From positions 62,001-126,000 of the forward strand of contig NZ_LZLQ01000024.1 of assembly GCF_001673315.1 (NCBI RefSeq): DNA of 64,000 nt. The letters run 5' to 3'. The notes beneath the pieces were generated by a model that was given only the letters and a program-made list of their open reading frames with translations, had not been told where the DNA came from and did not search any database. Origin of the DNA: Mycobacterium asiaticum. GTDB taxonomy: Bacteria > Actinomycetota > Actinomycetes > Mycobacteriales > Mycobacteriaceae. Shown one piece after another: positions 36,667 to 46,657 of the stretch. The position numbers and the translations under genes are program-made. Every line of letters begins with the position of its first letter. The first letter of the stretch is position 1.

Positions 36667-38472
36667 CTAAGTGGGAATCATGTCCCGCCACGTCTTGGGC
36701 GCTTTCGCGGGCGCGAGATTCGCTTGCTCGTACAACTTTCCGTCCGGACCGACATATCGACCGGTATGCGAGTCGTAGTGAGCGATCGCGACTGACGGCG
36801 CCCATTTGCCTTTGCCGGCGCCATTATTGAACGAACTCGGCGCAGTCTGCCCGCCTGCACCGGTCCCCGCGTCGGGCGGAGCGACTTCCGCCGGAGCAGG
36901 TGGTGCGGACGGAGGAGGTGGTGCGGCCGGGGCAGGCGGTGACGGAAGCTCTCCGGGCAACGGGACGTCGAGTGGCGCTATCGGCGGAAGGTCAAGCGAC
37001 ATCCGCGATGAAGGAGCCCACATGGGCCTTGACGACGGCTCCGGTGGGACAGCTGCTCCCACCGTCCCCGGCGGTGCGGTTTCTCCTCGCGGTCCCGGCG
37101 GTGTGCCCCGCGGGACCGCCCCAGGTGGCAGCGGTGTTCCCTCGACCGGGGCGAAGATTCTCGCGTTGGGGTTGACCCGGTCATCGGGTGCGATGCCCTG
37201 GGCGAGCAGGTTTGGGTCGATCGGGGAAGGACCGAGAACGTGTTGGCGCATCGACAGCGGCATGAACGGCTGGTCGCTGTTACATATCTCGACGGTAGGC
37301 GCGCGTTTGCCCGGATGACCCATGCACGGATAGTTGCGGGCGCCGCGAACCGAGAGCGGGGAATCTTGCGGCAGTTTGCAATACAGCCCGTCCGGTGTGT
37401 CGATGTCGGTGAGATCGTCCGGGGATCGCCACTGGCTTTGGGGTACGAAACCGACCGTGCAAATGGGCGGATCGTCGATCGTCAGCGCGAAGTCGCCTTG
37501 AGCGGAACCCTCCGGATGGGATGTCGGTCCAGCCGCTTGCTCGATCGCAACCGCCGACGGCAGCAGCACCAGCAACTGCTCCAGTGAGGGGTGGTAGGTG
37601 ATGCCGATCTGTCCGATGGTGGTCAGATTGGCCAGCAACACCGGCAGCGTCGGTTTGAGTTGATTGAGGAGGCGAGACGCCTCGTTGGCCGCGTCTGGAC
37701 CCTCTCGCAGCAGGGTGCGAACGTTCGCATCGTCGTCGGCCAACACGCCTGAAATCCCCGCGAGACTGCGCGCCCACTGCCTGATTGAATCAGTGGTGCG
37801 TGCTTGCGAATCCAGTAACGGCCCAGTGTCTTCGGTGAGGGTTCGGGTGCGATCGACGACGCCGTTGGCGTCGCGCGAAAGTGTCGTTGTCGAGTCGAAC
37901 AGCGACCCGAGATCGTAACCGGATCCATTGAAACCCCGGAAGGTCTCATCAAGCAATTGACCCAGTTTGGTCTTCGGGATGCTGCTGACCAGAGCATTGA
38001 CCTGCTCCAGCATCGGCCCCACCGGCTGCGGAATCGTCGTGTCGCGCACCGCGATCACCGACCCGTCGTGCAGGTACGGCGCTGAATCGGTTCTGGGCCG
38101 TAAGTCCACGTACTGTTCGCCCACCGCCGAGACACTGAGCACATACGCGCCGCATTGATTGGAGGGACCAGGACGCTCCGGACACGCTGACAGGTCCGCC
38201 GGCACTTTGGGTGAAGTCCCAAGCGAGAGCGTCGCTTTCGCGCCGGTCGGCGTCAACTCCACCGCTGTGACTTTGCCGAGTTGGACTCCGCGGTAGGTCA
38301 CGTTGGCGAACCGGTACAGGCCGCCGGCCGCCGGCAACTCCAGCGTCACCGTGATCCGCCCGATGCCCAGCAACATCGGCACTTGGATGTAGTAGAGCAC
38401 CATCGCGATCACGCCGACGGTCCCGACGATCGCGAAAATCGCCAGCTGGATCCGAACGAAGCGGGTCAGCAT
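36667..38472 (-). CDS. mceF: MCE family protein MceF
   Basis: The last of six Mce substrate-binding proteins (601 aa). An N-terminal membrane anchor (about 8-30) precedes the MlaD-type MCE domain (about 35-115) and a helical region. From about residue 430 the protein has a long Pro/Ala-rich tail ending in an unusual block, YDSHTGRYVGPDGKLYEQAN. The start follows the mceE stop without a gap (TAGATG). Six Mce proteins are thought to form a hydrophobic tunnel for lipids across the periplasm. Confidence 0.93.
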   Translation of the reverse strand: MLTRFVRIQLAIFAIVGTVGVIAMVLYYIQVPMLLGIGRITVTLELPAAGGLYRFANVTYRGVQLGKVTAVELTPTGAKATLSLGTSPKVPADLSACPERPGPSNQCGAYVLSVSAVGEQYVDLRPRTDSAPYLHDGSVIAVRDTTIPQPVGPMLEQVNALVSSIPKTKLGQLLDETFRGFNGSGYDLGSLFDSTTTLSRDANGVVDRTRTLTEDTGPLLDSQARTTDSIRQWARSLAGISGVLADDDANVRTLLREGPDAANEASRLLNQLKPTLPVLLANLTTIGQIGITYHPSLEQLLVLLPSAVAIEQAAGPTSHPEGSAQGDFALTIDDPPICTVGFVPQSQWRSPDDLTDIDTPDGLYCKLPQDSPLSVRGARNYPCMGHPGKRAPTVEICNSDQPFMPLSMRQHVLGPSPIDPNLLAQGIAPDDRVNPNARIFAPVEGTPLPPGAVPRGTPPGPRGETAPPGTVGAAVPPEPSSRPMWAPSSRMSLDLPPIAPLDVPLPGELPSPPAPAAPPPPSAPPAPAEVAPPDAGTGAGGQTAPSSFNNGAGKGKWAPSVAIAHYDSHTGRYVGPDGKLYEQANLAPAKAPKTWRDMIPT

Positions 38473-39816
38473 CTATCCGTCACCTTCCGCTGGCAATGGT
38501 CCGGGACCCGGATTTGGAACCGGTGCCACAGATTGCGGGGGTCCTGGCACCGGCGCCGCAGCCGGCGGGGGCCCGGGCAAGGGCGCTGCAGCCGGCGGGG
38601 GCCCAGGCAACTGCCCTCCGCCCGGAAGTGGCCCGGGCAACGCTGGCGAATATGGCGCCGGTCCTGGCAGCGGAGGCAGCGGAAGGGCATCGGGATCGAT
38701 CCACGGCGGCCGCAATGCGGAATGCAACGGATCGAGTGTGTACCGCAAGTAGTACGGCTCGCCGGGCATCGGTACCAACGGCTGATCCAGCTGCCCAAAA
38801 CGGGTCCCCAACATCAGTCCTCGTTTGAGCCGTGGAATCGTGAGGTCCAACTGGACGTGCAGGTTGAAGTAGTCGCCGCGAACCGCACGGTCGACGAAGT
38901 TCTGGGTGAACGGGAACACGAAACCCGCCGCGATCGCCGTGCCGAGCTCCGGCCCGACGTCGGCGAGCGCACGGATGGTCGGCTCCAAGTTCTGCAGATT
39001 CTTGACCAGGTCGGCCTGGGTGTCGTTGATCAGCCGGGTGGCGGTGTTGCTGAAGGCGCGAAGCTTGTCCAGCGCGGTCGTCAGGCGCGGCCGCTCTCTG
39101 ATCAGTACGTCGAGCGCAGGCGGTACCTTGCGCAGCGCCTCGCTGAGAACGTCACGTTGCCCGGCGAAGGTGGCGGAAAGCCGGTTCAGCGCTTCGATGG
39201 AGTCCACGATGTTGTTCCGCTGTTCGTCGAGTGTTCCGACGAACGTGTCGAGGCGGGTGAGGAGATCCCGCAGGGTGCCCGCGCGGCCCGACACGGCAAC
39301 CGAGAAATTGTGGATGACCTCGCCGATCTGTCCCAGTCCCCCGCCGTTGACAACTGCCCCCAGCGACGACAGCGTCTGCTCTGTCGAGGGGTAGGCCGAT
39401 GACCGGCTCAGCGGGATTTTGGCTCCCGGCTGCAACCGTCCGGTCCCCGATTGACCGAGCGGGGTATTGAGTTCCAGATGCATCGACCCCAACAGGCTGG
39501 TCTGACCGACGGCCGCTACGACATTGGCAGGGACCACGACATCGCGCTGCACTGAAATCTCGACGTCGGCGTGCCAGCCTTTCACCTTCATCGCGCCGAC
39601 GCTGCCGACTACGACATCGTTGATCATCACCGGCGAATTCGACTCCATCGTCCCGACATTCGGGATTTCGACGTGGTAGATGACGGCCCCGGGGCCGCGT
39701 CCCACTGCGCCGGGCAGAGGTAGTGAATTCAGGCCGTGGAATGCGCACCCGGTCGCCGTCAACGCCACGCAACCGCCTACGGCCAGCACCCGCCGAGCCC
39801 GAACCCGGCCGATCAT
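38473..39816 (-). CDS. mceE: MCE family lipoprotein MceE
   Basis: A 447-aa lipoprotein with signal peptide MIGRVRARRVLAVGGCVALT and lipobox ATGC (Cys24), as is usual for the fifth gene of mce operons. The MCE domain lies around residues 40-120. The C-terminus is Pro-rich with two near-identical PGPPPAAAP repeats. It overlaps mceD by four bases. Confidence 0.93.
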   Translation of the reverse strand: MIGRVRARRVLAVGGCVALTATGCAFHGLNSLPLPGAVGRGPGAVIYHVEIPNVGTMESNSPVMINDVVVGSVGAMKVKGWHADVEISVQRDVVVPANVVAAVGQTSLLGSMHLELNTPLGQSGTGRLQPGAKIPLSRSSAYPSTEQTLSSLGAVVNGGGLGQIGEVIHNFSVAVSGRAGTLRDLLTRLDTFVGTLDEQRNNIVDSIEALNRLSATFAGQRDVLSEALRKVPPALDVLIRERPRLTTALDKLRAFSNTATRLINDTQADLVKNLQNLEPTIRALADVGPELGTAIAAGFVFPFTQNFVDRAVRGDYFNLHVQLDLTIPRLKRGLMLGTRFGQLDQPLVPMPGEPYYLRYTLDPLHSALRPPWIDPDALPLPPLPGPAPYSPALPGPLPGGGQLPGPPPAAAPLPGPPPAAAPVPGPPQSVAPVPNPGPGPLPAEGDG

Positions 39817-41237
39817 TGTTGCGGCCCTTCGGCAGGAAGCAGCATGCCCGAAACGCCGGGCGGTGGCGGTGGCGCTTGCATCGGTGTCGACGGCGGGGGC
39901 GGTAACGGCATCGCCAGGCCCGGTATGCGCGGTGGTGGCTCAGCACCCGGCGCACCTACGGGATCACCCGGCAGGCCGGTGTAGGCCGACACGGCAGGCG
40001 GAATCTCTGGTGCTGCGGGCTTCGGGCCCTCGCCACCGGGCGCCAGGCGCGGTTCGGTGTACAGGATCTTCGAGGGGTCCACCGACTTCTGTATGAAGAT
40101 GTTGATAGGGATCGGCAGATTATTGAAGTTGAGCAGCCGCAACCCGGGACCGAGAAACAGGGAGCACAGCTTGCCCGATTCGGTCGAGGTGACGTTCTCG
40201 AGGGCGCCGATTTGTGAGCAGCCCGGAATCGGCAACGGAAGCAGCAAACCGGAAAACGTGGGGTTCGCGAAGTTCATGATCCCGAACCCGCCCACGATGG
40301 TTCCGGTGTCGGCGTTGTAGTCGTTGAAGAAGTTGCCCAGCGCGTTGGGTGCACCGTGCAGAATGTTCTCCAGGGCCATGTGCTGATCCACCAGAATCTG
40401 CGTGACGTCGGCCAAGCGGGCGACCTGCTCGCTGGTCTGGTTGCGAGAGCCGGCGATGAACCGCTGCACCTCGCCGACCGCCGTCGACAGGTCGGTCAGC
40501 GCCGCGTCCAGGTCGGATTTGCTGTCGTTGACCACGCTGGTGAGCGTGGCGAGCCGGTCGTTGAACTGCACCATCTGGACGTTGCTGTCACGGAGCGCGG
40601 TGACGAAGGTCTGCAGGTTCTTGATGATGTCGACGATGTTGCCGCTGCCGTTGGCGAGTATCCGGCCCACTCCGGACAATTGGGCCAGCGCCTGCCGCAG
40701 CTTGTCGCCGTTGCCATCGAGGGCGTTGGCGGCGCTGTCGATGAACCGGCCCACCGAAGTGCCCGATACGCCGCTGCGGGGTCCCAGATCCGTTGCCAGC
40801 CGCATCAATTGGGTTTTGACTTCGTCCCACTCAACGGGTACCGCAGTGCGGTTGACCGGGATCACGGCGCCGTCCGCCATGACCGGGCCACTGGTCCGGT
40901 AAGCGGGGGTGAGTTGTACATAACGTGCGGCCACCAGGTTCGAAGCGACGATAACCGCTTTCGCGTCCGCCGGAATGGGCACGCCGTGGTTGATCTCGAG
41001 GGTCATCTTGGTTTGTGACCCCTGCGGAGCTATGGACTTGATGGTGCCGACCTTGACACCCGAGACCCGCACCTCGTCACTCGGGTAAATCGCCGTGGCG
41101 GTAACGAAATACGCCGTAATCGTCTTCGGGCCGAAGAACGCATTACGGATGACCACGCCCACACCGGCGACGATGAGCCCCACCAGAACAACAGCAACCA
41201 CCACGACCAGCCGGTGGCGCGGCATACGGGAGATCAT
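39813..41237 (-). CDS. mceD: MCE family protein MceD
   Basis: A 474-aa Mce protein with the start MISRMPRHRLVVVVAVVLVG, a membrane anchor and an MCE domain (about 38-120) containing RVSGVKVGTIKSIA. The ATG at 41237 follows ggaggatcgca and overlaps mceC by four bases. The C-terminal 100 residues are Pro/Gly-rich. Confidence 0.93.
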   Translation of the reverse strand: MISRMPRHRLVVVVAVVLVGLIVAGVGVVIRNAFFGPKTITAYFVTATAIYPSDEVRVSGVKVGTIKSIAPQGSQTKMTLEINHGVPIPADAKAVIVASNLVAARYVQLTPAYRTSGPVMADGAVIPVNRTAVPVEWDEVKTQLMRLATDLGPRSGVSGTSVGRFIDSAANALDGNGDKLRQALAQLSGVGRILANGSGNIVDIIKNLQTFVTALRDSNVQMVQFNDRLATLTSVVNDSKSDLDAALTDLSTAVGEVQRFIAGSRNQTSEQVARLADVTQILVDQHMALENILHGAPNALGNFFNDYNADTGTIVGGFGIMNFANPTFSGLLLPLPIPGCSQIGALENVTSTESGKLCSLFLGPGLRLLNFNNLPIPINIFIQKSVDPSKILYTEPRLAPGGEGPKPAAPEIPPAVSAYTGLPGDPVGAPGAEPPPRIPGLAMPLPPPPSTPMQAPPPPPGVSGMLLPAEGPQQ

Positions 41238-42352
41238 TGCGATCCTCCAATCCTGCCGCCCAAGGTGCAGCCGGGGCACTCTGGCATGCCGTTGTACGGC
41301 CAGGGGAACAGTGACCGAGGAACCGTCGAGGGGGTGCCGGGACCGCGACCCGTGTCGAAGTTGCGGAATCCCCAGAGGTAGTCGAGGAACGGTTGGAAGA
41401 GTGGCGGCTGCAGGAGGTTCGGGACGAACGCTGAGTATGCGTACATGCTGGAGATGGCTTCGCCGACGGTGATCTGGAATTTTGCGAGACCCGGCAGCGC
41501 TTTGCTGATGCTGTCGCGGTTCCTCTGCAGCATGGCGGTCACCGAATTCAGCCGCTCCAGCGTCGGCGCCAATTTGCTTTCGTTCTCATGCACCAGTGCC
41601 GTCAGCTGCTTCGCTACCGCCGACGTGTTGGCCAGCAGGTCCACGATTTCTTGTCGGCGCGCCGCCAGGACTTGAAACAGATCGTCGGCGTTGAGAATGA
41701 GCTTGTTGACCTGCTGGCTGCGTTCGGACAGGACCCCGGTCACGTCGCTGGCACTCTTGAATAGCTCACCCAGGCTCTTGTTGCGGCCGTTGAGGGTTCG
41801 CGATAGCCGGGTGAGCGAGTCGAATGCCGGCCCCAATTTGGGTGCAATCTGGTCCAGCGTCGCCGCCAGTGTGTCCAACGACTGATTCAGCGTCGCGGTG
41901 CTGGTTTCACTGGTGTTGGTGGTTAAGTCGCTGACTGCTTCCGTCAACGAGTAGGGCGAGGATGTGCGCGACGCGGGTATGACGGCATTCGGGTGCATCG
42001 TGCCGCTGCCGGCGGACTCCAACGCCAGCATCCGTGCGCCCAGCAGCGTGTCGGTGCGGACGTGGGCGGTGGTCTCCGACCCGAGCAGGATATTGCCTTT
42101 AACCGCGAAGGTCACCAGGGCATCGCCGTTGCTTAACGACACATCCGACACCGTGCCCACCTTCAGCCCGGACACCGTCACCGGGTTCCCCGGCGCGAGG
42201 CCGCCGGCTTCTGTAAACACTGCCTTGTATCGCACCGCGGTCGCCCACGAGGTCAACCGGTCCGGTGCCAGGCCCACCAGTATGACGAGCACGATCAAGA
42301 TCGCGCCGATGAATCCGGCCTTGACGAGCTCAGCTCCGCGATACTTGAGCAT
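41234..42352 (-). CDS. mceC: MCE family protein MceC
   Basis: A 372-aa Mce protein starting MLKYRGAELVKAGFIGAI. The anchor (about 12-32) is followed by the MCE domain with VTVSGLKVGTVSDV. The start at 42352 overlaps the mceB stop by one base (TGATG). It ends in a short Cys-containing tail (MPECPGCTLGGR). Confidence 0.93.
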   Translation of the reverse strand: MLKYRGAELVKAGFIGAILIVLVILVGLAPDRLTSWATAVRYKAVFTEAGGLAPGNPVTVSGLKVGTVSDVSLSNGDALVTFAVKGNILLGSETTAHVRTDTLLGARMLALESAGSGTMHPNAVIPASRTSSPYSLTEAVSDLTTNTSETSTATLNQSLDTLAATLDQIAPKLGPAFDSLTRLSRTLNGRNKSLGELFKSASDVTGVLSERSQQVNKLILNADDLFQVLAARRQEIVDLLANTSAVAKQLTALVHENESKLAPTLERLNSVTAMLQRNRDSISKALPGLAKFQITVGEAISSMYAYSAFVPNLLQPPLFQPFLDYLWGFRNFDTGRGPGTPSTVPRSLFPWPYNGMPECPGCTLGGRIGGSQ

Positions 42353-43374
42353 CAGGGTTCCGTGCACCTTCCAGCTTCTGACCTGAAGAACGGGGATATC
42401 ACCGTCTTGCCCTGCAGATCCGTGCCACGGAGCTCCAACTGGCAGAGGTAATAGGGAATGGTTGCGCCCGCTACTCCGAGTCGCACAAGTTTGCGATAGT
42501 TCTTCGGCGCCTTCGCAATTGCGGTTTCGAGGCGGTCCCTATCGTCGTCGAGTATCGGCGCCAGCCGGCTCAACTGGTCTATGGTGCCGGACAGCGGCGG
42601 TCGCGCACTGCTCAGCAGATCGGCCAGCGAGGCGGTTCCGTTGTCCAACGCCTCGATGGCGGCCCCGATGGTGTCACGGTCATCCGACAGCCCGCTGACA
42701 AGCCGCTCCAGCCGATCGATTGTGCCGGAGAACTTGGCGCCGTCCCGGGAAATCGTGGCGACTACGGTGTTGAGGTTTTCGATCAGTTGCTGCACGGTGT
42801 CGTCGTTGTCGGCCAACGCGTTCGAGAACGACGTCGTCTTGGCGAACAACGAGTCTAAAGTTCCGCCCTGGCCCTGGAAGACCTGCAACAGCGCCGAGGT
42901 CAGCGTGTTGACGTCCTGTGCATTCAGGCCCTGGATAACAGGTTTCAATCCGCCGAGTAGGAGGTCGAGGTCAAGTGCCGGCGCGGTGCGGTCGACCGGA
43001 ATCTGTGCGTCGGCCGACAGACGCCTGGTTGAGCCTGGGCCGTCGATGAGCTCCAGATAGCGATCACCGACCAGATTGAGATAGCGGACCGCTGCCCTGG
43101 TGCCCTCGGTGAGGACAATGGTGCGGTCGGCGTCGAATTCCACCACAACCTTTTTGTCCGGGCGCAGCGAAATATTGCTGACGGTGCCCACCCGGATCCC
43201 GGCGACCCGCACCGTCTGCCCCACCTTGAGACGCGACACGTCGTTGAACACAGCCGAATAACTTGTCGTCGAGCCGGTTTGATACTGCCCGAAAATGAAG
43301 AACAGGAAGGCAGTCAGCATCGACATCACGGCCCCGAAGATCGCGAATTTGATCAGCGTCGCGCGCGTTCTCAT
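42352..43374 (-). CDS. mceB: MCE family protein MceB
   Basis: A 340-aa Mce protein beginning MRTRATLIKFAIFGAVMSML. The MCE domain contains VRVAGIRVGTVSNISL. It is helical after residue 150. The ATG at 43374 overlaps the mceA stop by four bases; a longer frame runs into mceA and is a shadow. Confidence 0.93.
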   Translation of the reverse strand: MRTRATLIKFAIFGAVMSMLTAFLFFIFGQYQTGSTTSYSAVFNDVSRLKVGQTVRVAGIRVGTVSNISLRPDKKVVVEFDADRTIVLTEGTRAAVRYLNLVGDRYLELIDGPGSTRRLSADAQIPVDRTAPALDLDLLLGGLKPVIQGLNAQDVNTLTSALLQVFQGQGGTLDSLFAKTTSFSNALADNDDTVQQLIENLNTVVATISRDGAKFSGTIDRLERLVSGLSDDRDTIGAAIEALDNGTASLADLLSSARPPLSGTIDQLSRLAPILDDDRDRLETAIAKAPKNYRKLVRLGVAGATIPYYLCQLELRGTDLQGKTVISPFFRSEAGRCTEP

Positions 43375-44630
43375 CCGGGCTGTCCGATCTGAGCGGAGTT
43401 GCGTGGCGGGCCCACGATCGGCCCATACAAAAGCTGCTTGAGGAGATCGGAGTTGATCAGCAGCTGCTGGTTTCCGTACACCACAGGGTTGGCACCGATA
43501 TCTGTAATCAGTTGGGGTGGTGGGGTGTTGAACGGCAGCTGCGGAAGGCCGAGGCATCGCGGACCGCCCGTCGCCGCCACCTTGGGCAAGTTCACCGGGT
43601 ATCGATAACGCTCGGCGCCCCACGTCAGACTGGCCGTGATGTTGATGCTCGGTTCCGACAACGGCGGACCGTGCGCTATGCGTATCAGCCCGCCGAGGCC
43701 GCAGGTGAACACCTCGTGGTACTGGCTGGTCAGATCGGTCGTCGGCACCAGCAGGTGCATGACAGTCGTCAGCGGTTGGCGGTTTGTCGACAAGACGTCG
43801 TTGCCGATGTCGGCAAGGCCGATCGCACTGATCAGCAATGCATCCAGGTTGTGCTGCTCGTCGACGATCGTCTTGCTGATCCGGTTTGCGTTCGCCACGG
43901 TTCGCACGAGATCAGGCGCCGCATCGGCATAGGCGTTGGACACGACTGGTAGCACCGCGAGGTCACGTTTCAACGCGGGAAGGCTCGGTTCCAGCCTGGC
44001 CAGAAAAGAATCCAGGTCGCTCAACGACTGACCAAGTTGTGGGCCACGTCCACTGAATGCTTTTGCCAGCGCGCCCAATGACTCGTTGAGCTTCGCCGGG
44101 TCGATCTGATCCAGCACCGAAACCAGTTGCTGGAACACCGTGTTGATCTCGACCATGACGTGCTGGCCGGCCAGGCGCTGGCCGGCATGTAGCCGCTGCG
44201 CCGAGGGCTCGGCGGGTTCTATCAGTTGGACGGACTTGGCCCCGAACACTGTCGAGGAAGCGATGTCGACGAGCACGTTGGCGGGAATGTATTTCAGCGC
44301 CGACGGGAACATCGCCAAGTGGATAGCGGCCTTGCCGTCCGGTAGCGCTTCTATCGAGTCGACCTTGCCCACTGGTACGCCGCGCAAGGTGACCCGCGCG
44401 TCCGGGTTCATGACCAGGCCCGCGCGTTGCGACACCACGGTCACGGGTACAGATTCGGTGAGTCCACCCTGGAATAACGTTATCGCGAGAGTGACTATCG
44501 CGGCGATCACCAAGATGGTGACAACACCCAGTAAGGGGCGGACATAGGTACGCGGCTTCGGCCGGCCTGAACCGTGCGACCGGCCGCGCGCGCTCGGCGC
44601 GCCGCGACCCGACGGTGCGTGCGTGGTCAC
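43371..44630 (-). CDS. mceA: MCE family protein MceA
   Basis: The first Mce protein (419 aa). An N-terminal basic/Gly-rich stretch of 28 residues precedes the membrane anchor (about 30-52), then an MCE domain with VTLRGVPVGKVDSIEAL. The rest is helical with coiled regions. It begins 30 bases after yrbEB. Substrate specificity of this operon is not evident from sequence. Confidence 0.93.
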   Translation of the reverse strand: MTTHAPSGRGAPSARGRSHGSGRPKPRTYVRPLLGVVTILVIAAIVTLAITLFQGGLTESVPVTVVSQRAGLVMNPDARVTLRGVPVGKVDSIEALPDGKAAIHLAMFPSALKYIPANVLVDIASSTVFGAKSVQLIEPAEPSAQRLHAGQRLAGQHVMVEINTVFQQLVSVLDQIDPAKLNESLGALAKAFSGRGPQLGQSLSDLDSFLARLEPSLPALKRDLAVLPVVSNAYADAAPDLVRTVANANRISKTIVDEQHNLDALLISAIGLADIGNDVLSTNRQPLTTVMHLLVPTTDLTSQYHEVFTCGLGGLIRIAHGPPLSEPSINITASLTWGAERYRYPVNLPKVAATGGPRCLGLPQLPFNTPPPQLITDIGANPVVYGNQQLLINSDLLKQLLYGPIVGPPRNSAQIGQPG

Positions 44631-44660
44631 GTCTTCACCTCCCCGTCATCCGCTAGCCCG

Positions 44661-45509
44661 CTATCCAGACAGATTGAAGTTGCCGTTGGCACCGTAGACC
44701 GACAGTGACACCAGCAGCGTCACGGATACGACGACGATCAGCGAGGTGCGGACCGCGTTGCCGGTTGCGGTACCGACACCGGATGGTCCACCCGATGCGA
44801 AATACCCGTAGTAGGTGTGGATCAACAGGATGGTCAGCGCCATCAGAGTGGCCTGTAAGAACGACCACAAAAGGTCGTACGGGTTCAGGAAGGTGTCGAA
44901 GTAGTGGCTATATAAGCCCGCTGACTGGCCGAGCAGAAACACGGTGGTGAACTGGCTGGCAACAAAAGACAAAGCCACCGCAATGGCGTACAACGGCGTA
45001 ATCGCCATCATGCCGGCCACGATCCTGGTGCTCACCAGGTACGCGACGGGTCGGATCGCCATGGCTTCCAGCGCATCGACCTCTTCGTTGATTCGCATGG
45101 CACCCAATTGAGCGGTCACCCCGGCGCCGAACGTAGCCGCCAGACCGATTCCCGCGACCACCGGCGCAGCGATACGCACATTGATAAAAGCAGAGAGGAA
45201 GCCGGTCAGCGCCTCGATGCCGATGTTGCCCAGGGAGCTGTACCCCTGCACGGCCAGCGTGCCGCCGGTCGCCAGCGTCAGGAACCCGACGATCACGACG
45301 GTCCCGCCGATCATGGCCAACGTTCCTGCGCCCATGCTGATCTCGGCGATGAGACGGATCACTTCCCGCCGATAATGAGTGGCCGCAAAGGGAATGGCAC
45401 CAAGCGCCTTGCCGTAAAACAAGGTGTGGTCGCCGAGACGCCCCATCAGAGCAACTGGCTTGTCCAGTTGTCTTGATAGTCGCGGATATACGGCCCTCAA
45501 CGCCACCAC
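44661..45509 (-). CDS. yrbEB: YrbE-type ABC transporter permease (YrbEB/MlaE)
   Basis: A 282-aa integral membrane permease of the MlaE family, with about five to six helices and the conserved block GAMRINEEVDALEAMAIRP. It pairs with YrbEA as the membrane core of the Mce importer; the ATPase Mkl is encoded elsewhere in mycobacteria. It begins nine bases after yrbEA ends. Confidence 0.94.
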   Translation of the reverse strand: MVALRAVYPRLSRQLDKPVALMGRLGDHTLFYGKALGAIPFAATHYRREVIRLIAEISMGAGTLAMIGGTVVIVGFLTLATGGTLAVQGYSSLGNIGIEALTGFLSAFINVRIAAPVVAGIGLAATFGAGVTAQLGAMRINEEVDALEAMAIRPVAYLVSTRIVAGMMAITPLYAIAVALSFVASQFTTVFLLGQSAGLYSHYFDTFLNPYDLLWSFLQATLMALTILLIHTYYGYFASGGPSGVGTATGNAVRTSLIVVVSVTLLVSLSVYGANGNFNLSG

Positions 45510-45518
45510 TGTGTGCCC

Positions 45519-46337
45519 CTACTTCCCTGACACCTTGATGCCTATGGCCGTGACGACCACATTCACGACGAACAGGGACATGAACGCGTACACGACGGTT
45601 TCGTTGACGGCGTTGCCGACGGCCTTGGCGCCACCGCCGGATATCGACAACCCTCGGTAACAAGCCACGACACCTGCGATCAGACCGAAAAGTGCTGCCT
45701 TGACACAAGAAATGATGACTTCGGGCACACCAGTCAACAGCGTGATACCCGCAGCGAACGCGCCAGGATTGACGTCTTGAACGAAGACCGAAAAGATGTA
45801 TCCGCCTAAGACACCGATGATGACCACCAGGCTATTCAGCAGCAACGCGACCAGCCCTGAGGCCAGCATGCGTGGCGTCACCAGGCGTTGCACCGGGTTG
45901 ATGCCCAGTACCTCCATGGCATCGATTTCTTCGCGGATCGTCCGTGAACCCAAGTCCGCACACATCGCCGTGGCGCCCGCGCCGGCGACGATCAGCACCG
46001 TGACCAGCGGACCCACCTGAGTGACGGCACCGAAAGCCGCACCGGCGCCGGACAAGTCCGCGGCGCCCAATTCGCGCAACAGGATGTTCAGGATGAAGCT
46101 GACCAGGACGGTGAACGGGATAGCCACCAACAACGTCGGAGCCAGCGAGACACGGGCTACAAACCACGACTGTTCAATGAACTCTCGGCCCTGAAAGGGC
46201 CGACGGAACAGAAACCTGACGGCGTCGCGTGTCATCGCGAACAACGCGCCGACCGACTGCATCGGCCCAGCCAAACTGCTTGGCAACGAAATGCCAGGCG
46301 ACCACCGATCGGTGCCCCCTTTTCCCATCGGCGTCAA
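45519..46337 (-). CDS. yrbEA: YrbE-type ABC transporter permease (YrbEA/MlaE)
   Basis: First gene of the mce operon, 272 aa. The signature GSRTIREEIDAMEVLGINPVQ is intact, and helices cover most of residues 65-270. The N-terminal 35 residues are hydrophilic; the start is probably right but an internal Met is possible. The promoter should lie in the 320-base gap upstream. Confidence 0.93.
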   Translation of the reverse strand: MTPMGKGGTDRWSPGISLPSSLAGPMQSVGALFAMTRDAVRFLFRRPFQGREFIEQSWFVARVSLAPTLLVAIPFTVLVSFILNILLRELGAADLSGAGAAFGAVTQVGPLVTVLIVAGAGATAMCADLGSRTIREEIDAMEVLGINPVQRLVTPRMLASGLVALLLNSLVVIIGVLGGYIFSVFVQDVNPGAFAAGITLLTGVPEVIISCVKAALFGLIAGVVACYRGLSISGGGAKAVGNAVNETVVYAFMSLFVVNVVVTAIGIKVSGK

Positions 46338-46657
46338 CCCCTTACGGCTTGGTGAGCTCTAGGCATCTCGCAACCATTTATACGAACCGCTTAGCCAATT
46401 GCCGTAGCTCAGCTTCCAAACGGCGTTCCTACTCACGCCACTCCTCCGTTCTGTTGCGTGAGTTGGCGCTTCCAGTCACGTCCGCTTCCGGGCGTCCATG
46501 TCTTGAGCGTTTGGCGATTATGACTCATATCACGTCCGGTGGGAACGGAAAACGGAGAACCGTTACAGAGATCGTTGGTCTCAAAAATACCGGCGAGTCC
46601 TGCGAGAAATCAGCAGTGGGATGGCGCATCTCGAGCATCGCGGCTTGCATCTGCTTT
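46338..46657. promoter_or_regulatory. Upstream region of the mce operon
   Basis: A 320-base gap with no convincing gene. It contains an inverted repeat actcacgc (46431-46438) and gcgtgagt (46456-46463) about 95 bases ahead of yrbEA, a plausible operator. I saw no GAGAAT palindrome and no AACnnGTT-type KstR site here. A +strand frame crossing this gap is antisense to the CoA-transferase and is not credited. Confidence 0.55.

Noticed and set aside
46500..46590. KstR-like operator (AACnnGTT) upstream of the mce genes
   Set aside because: The best candidate, gaaccgtta, has one spacer base instead of two, so it does not fit the site.
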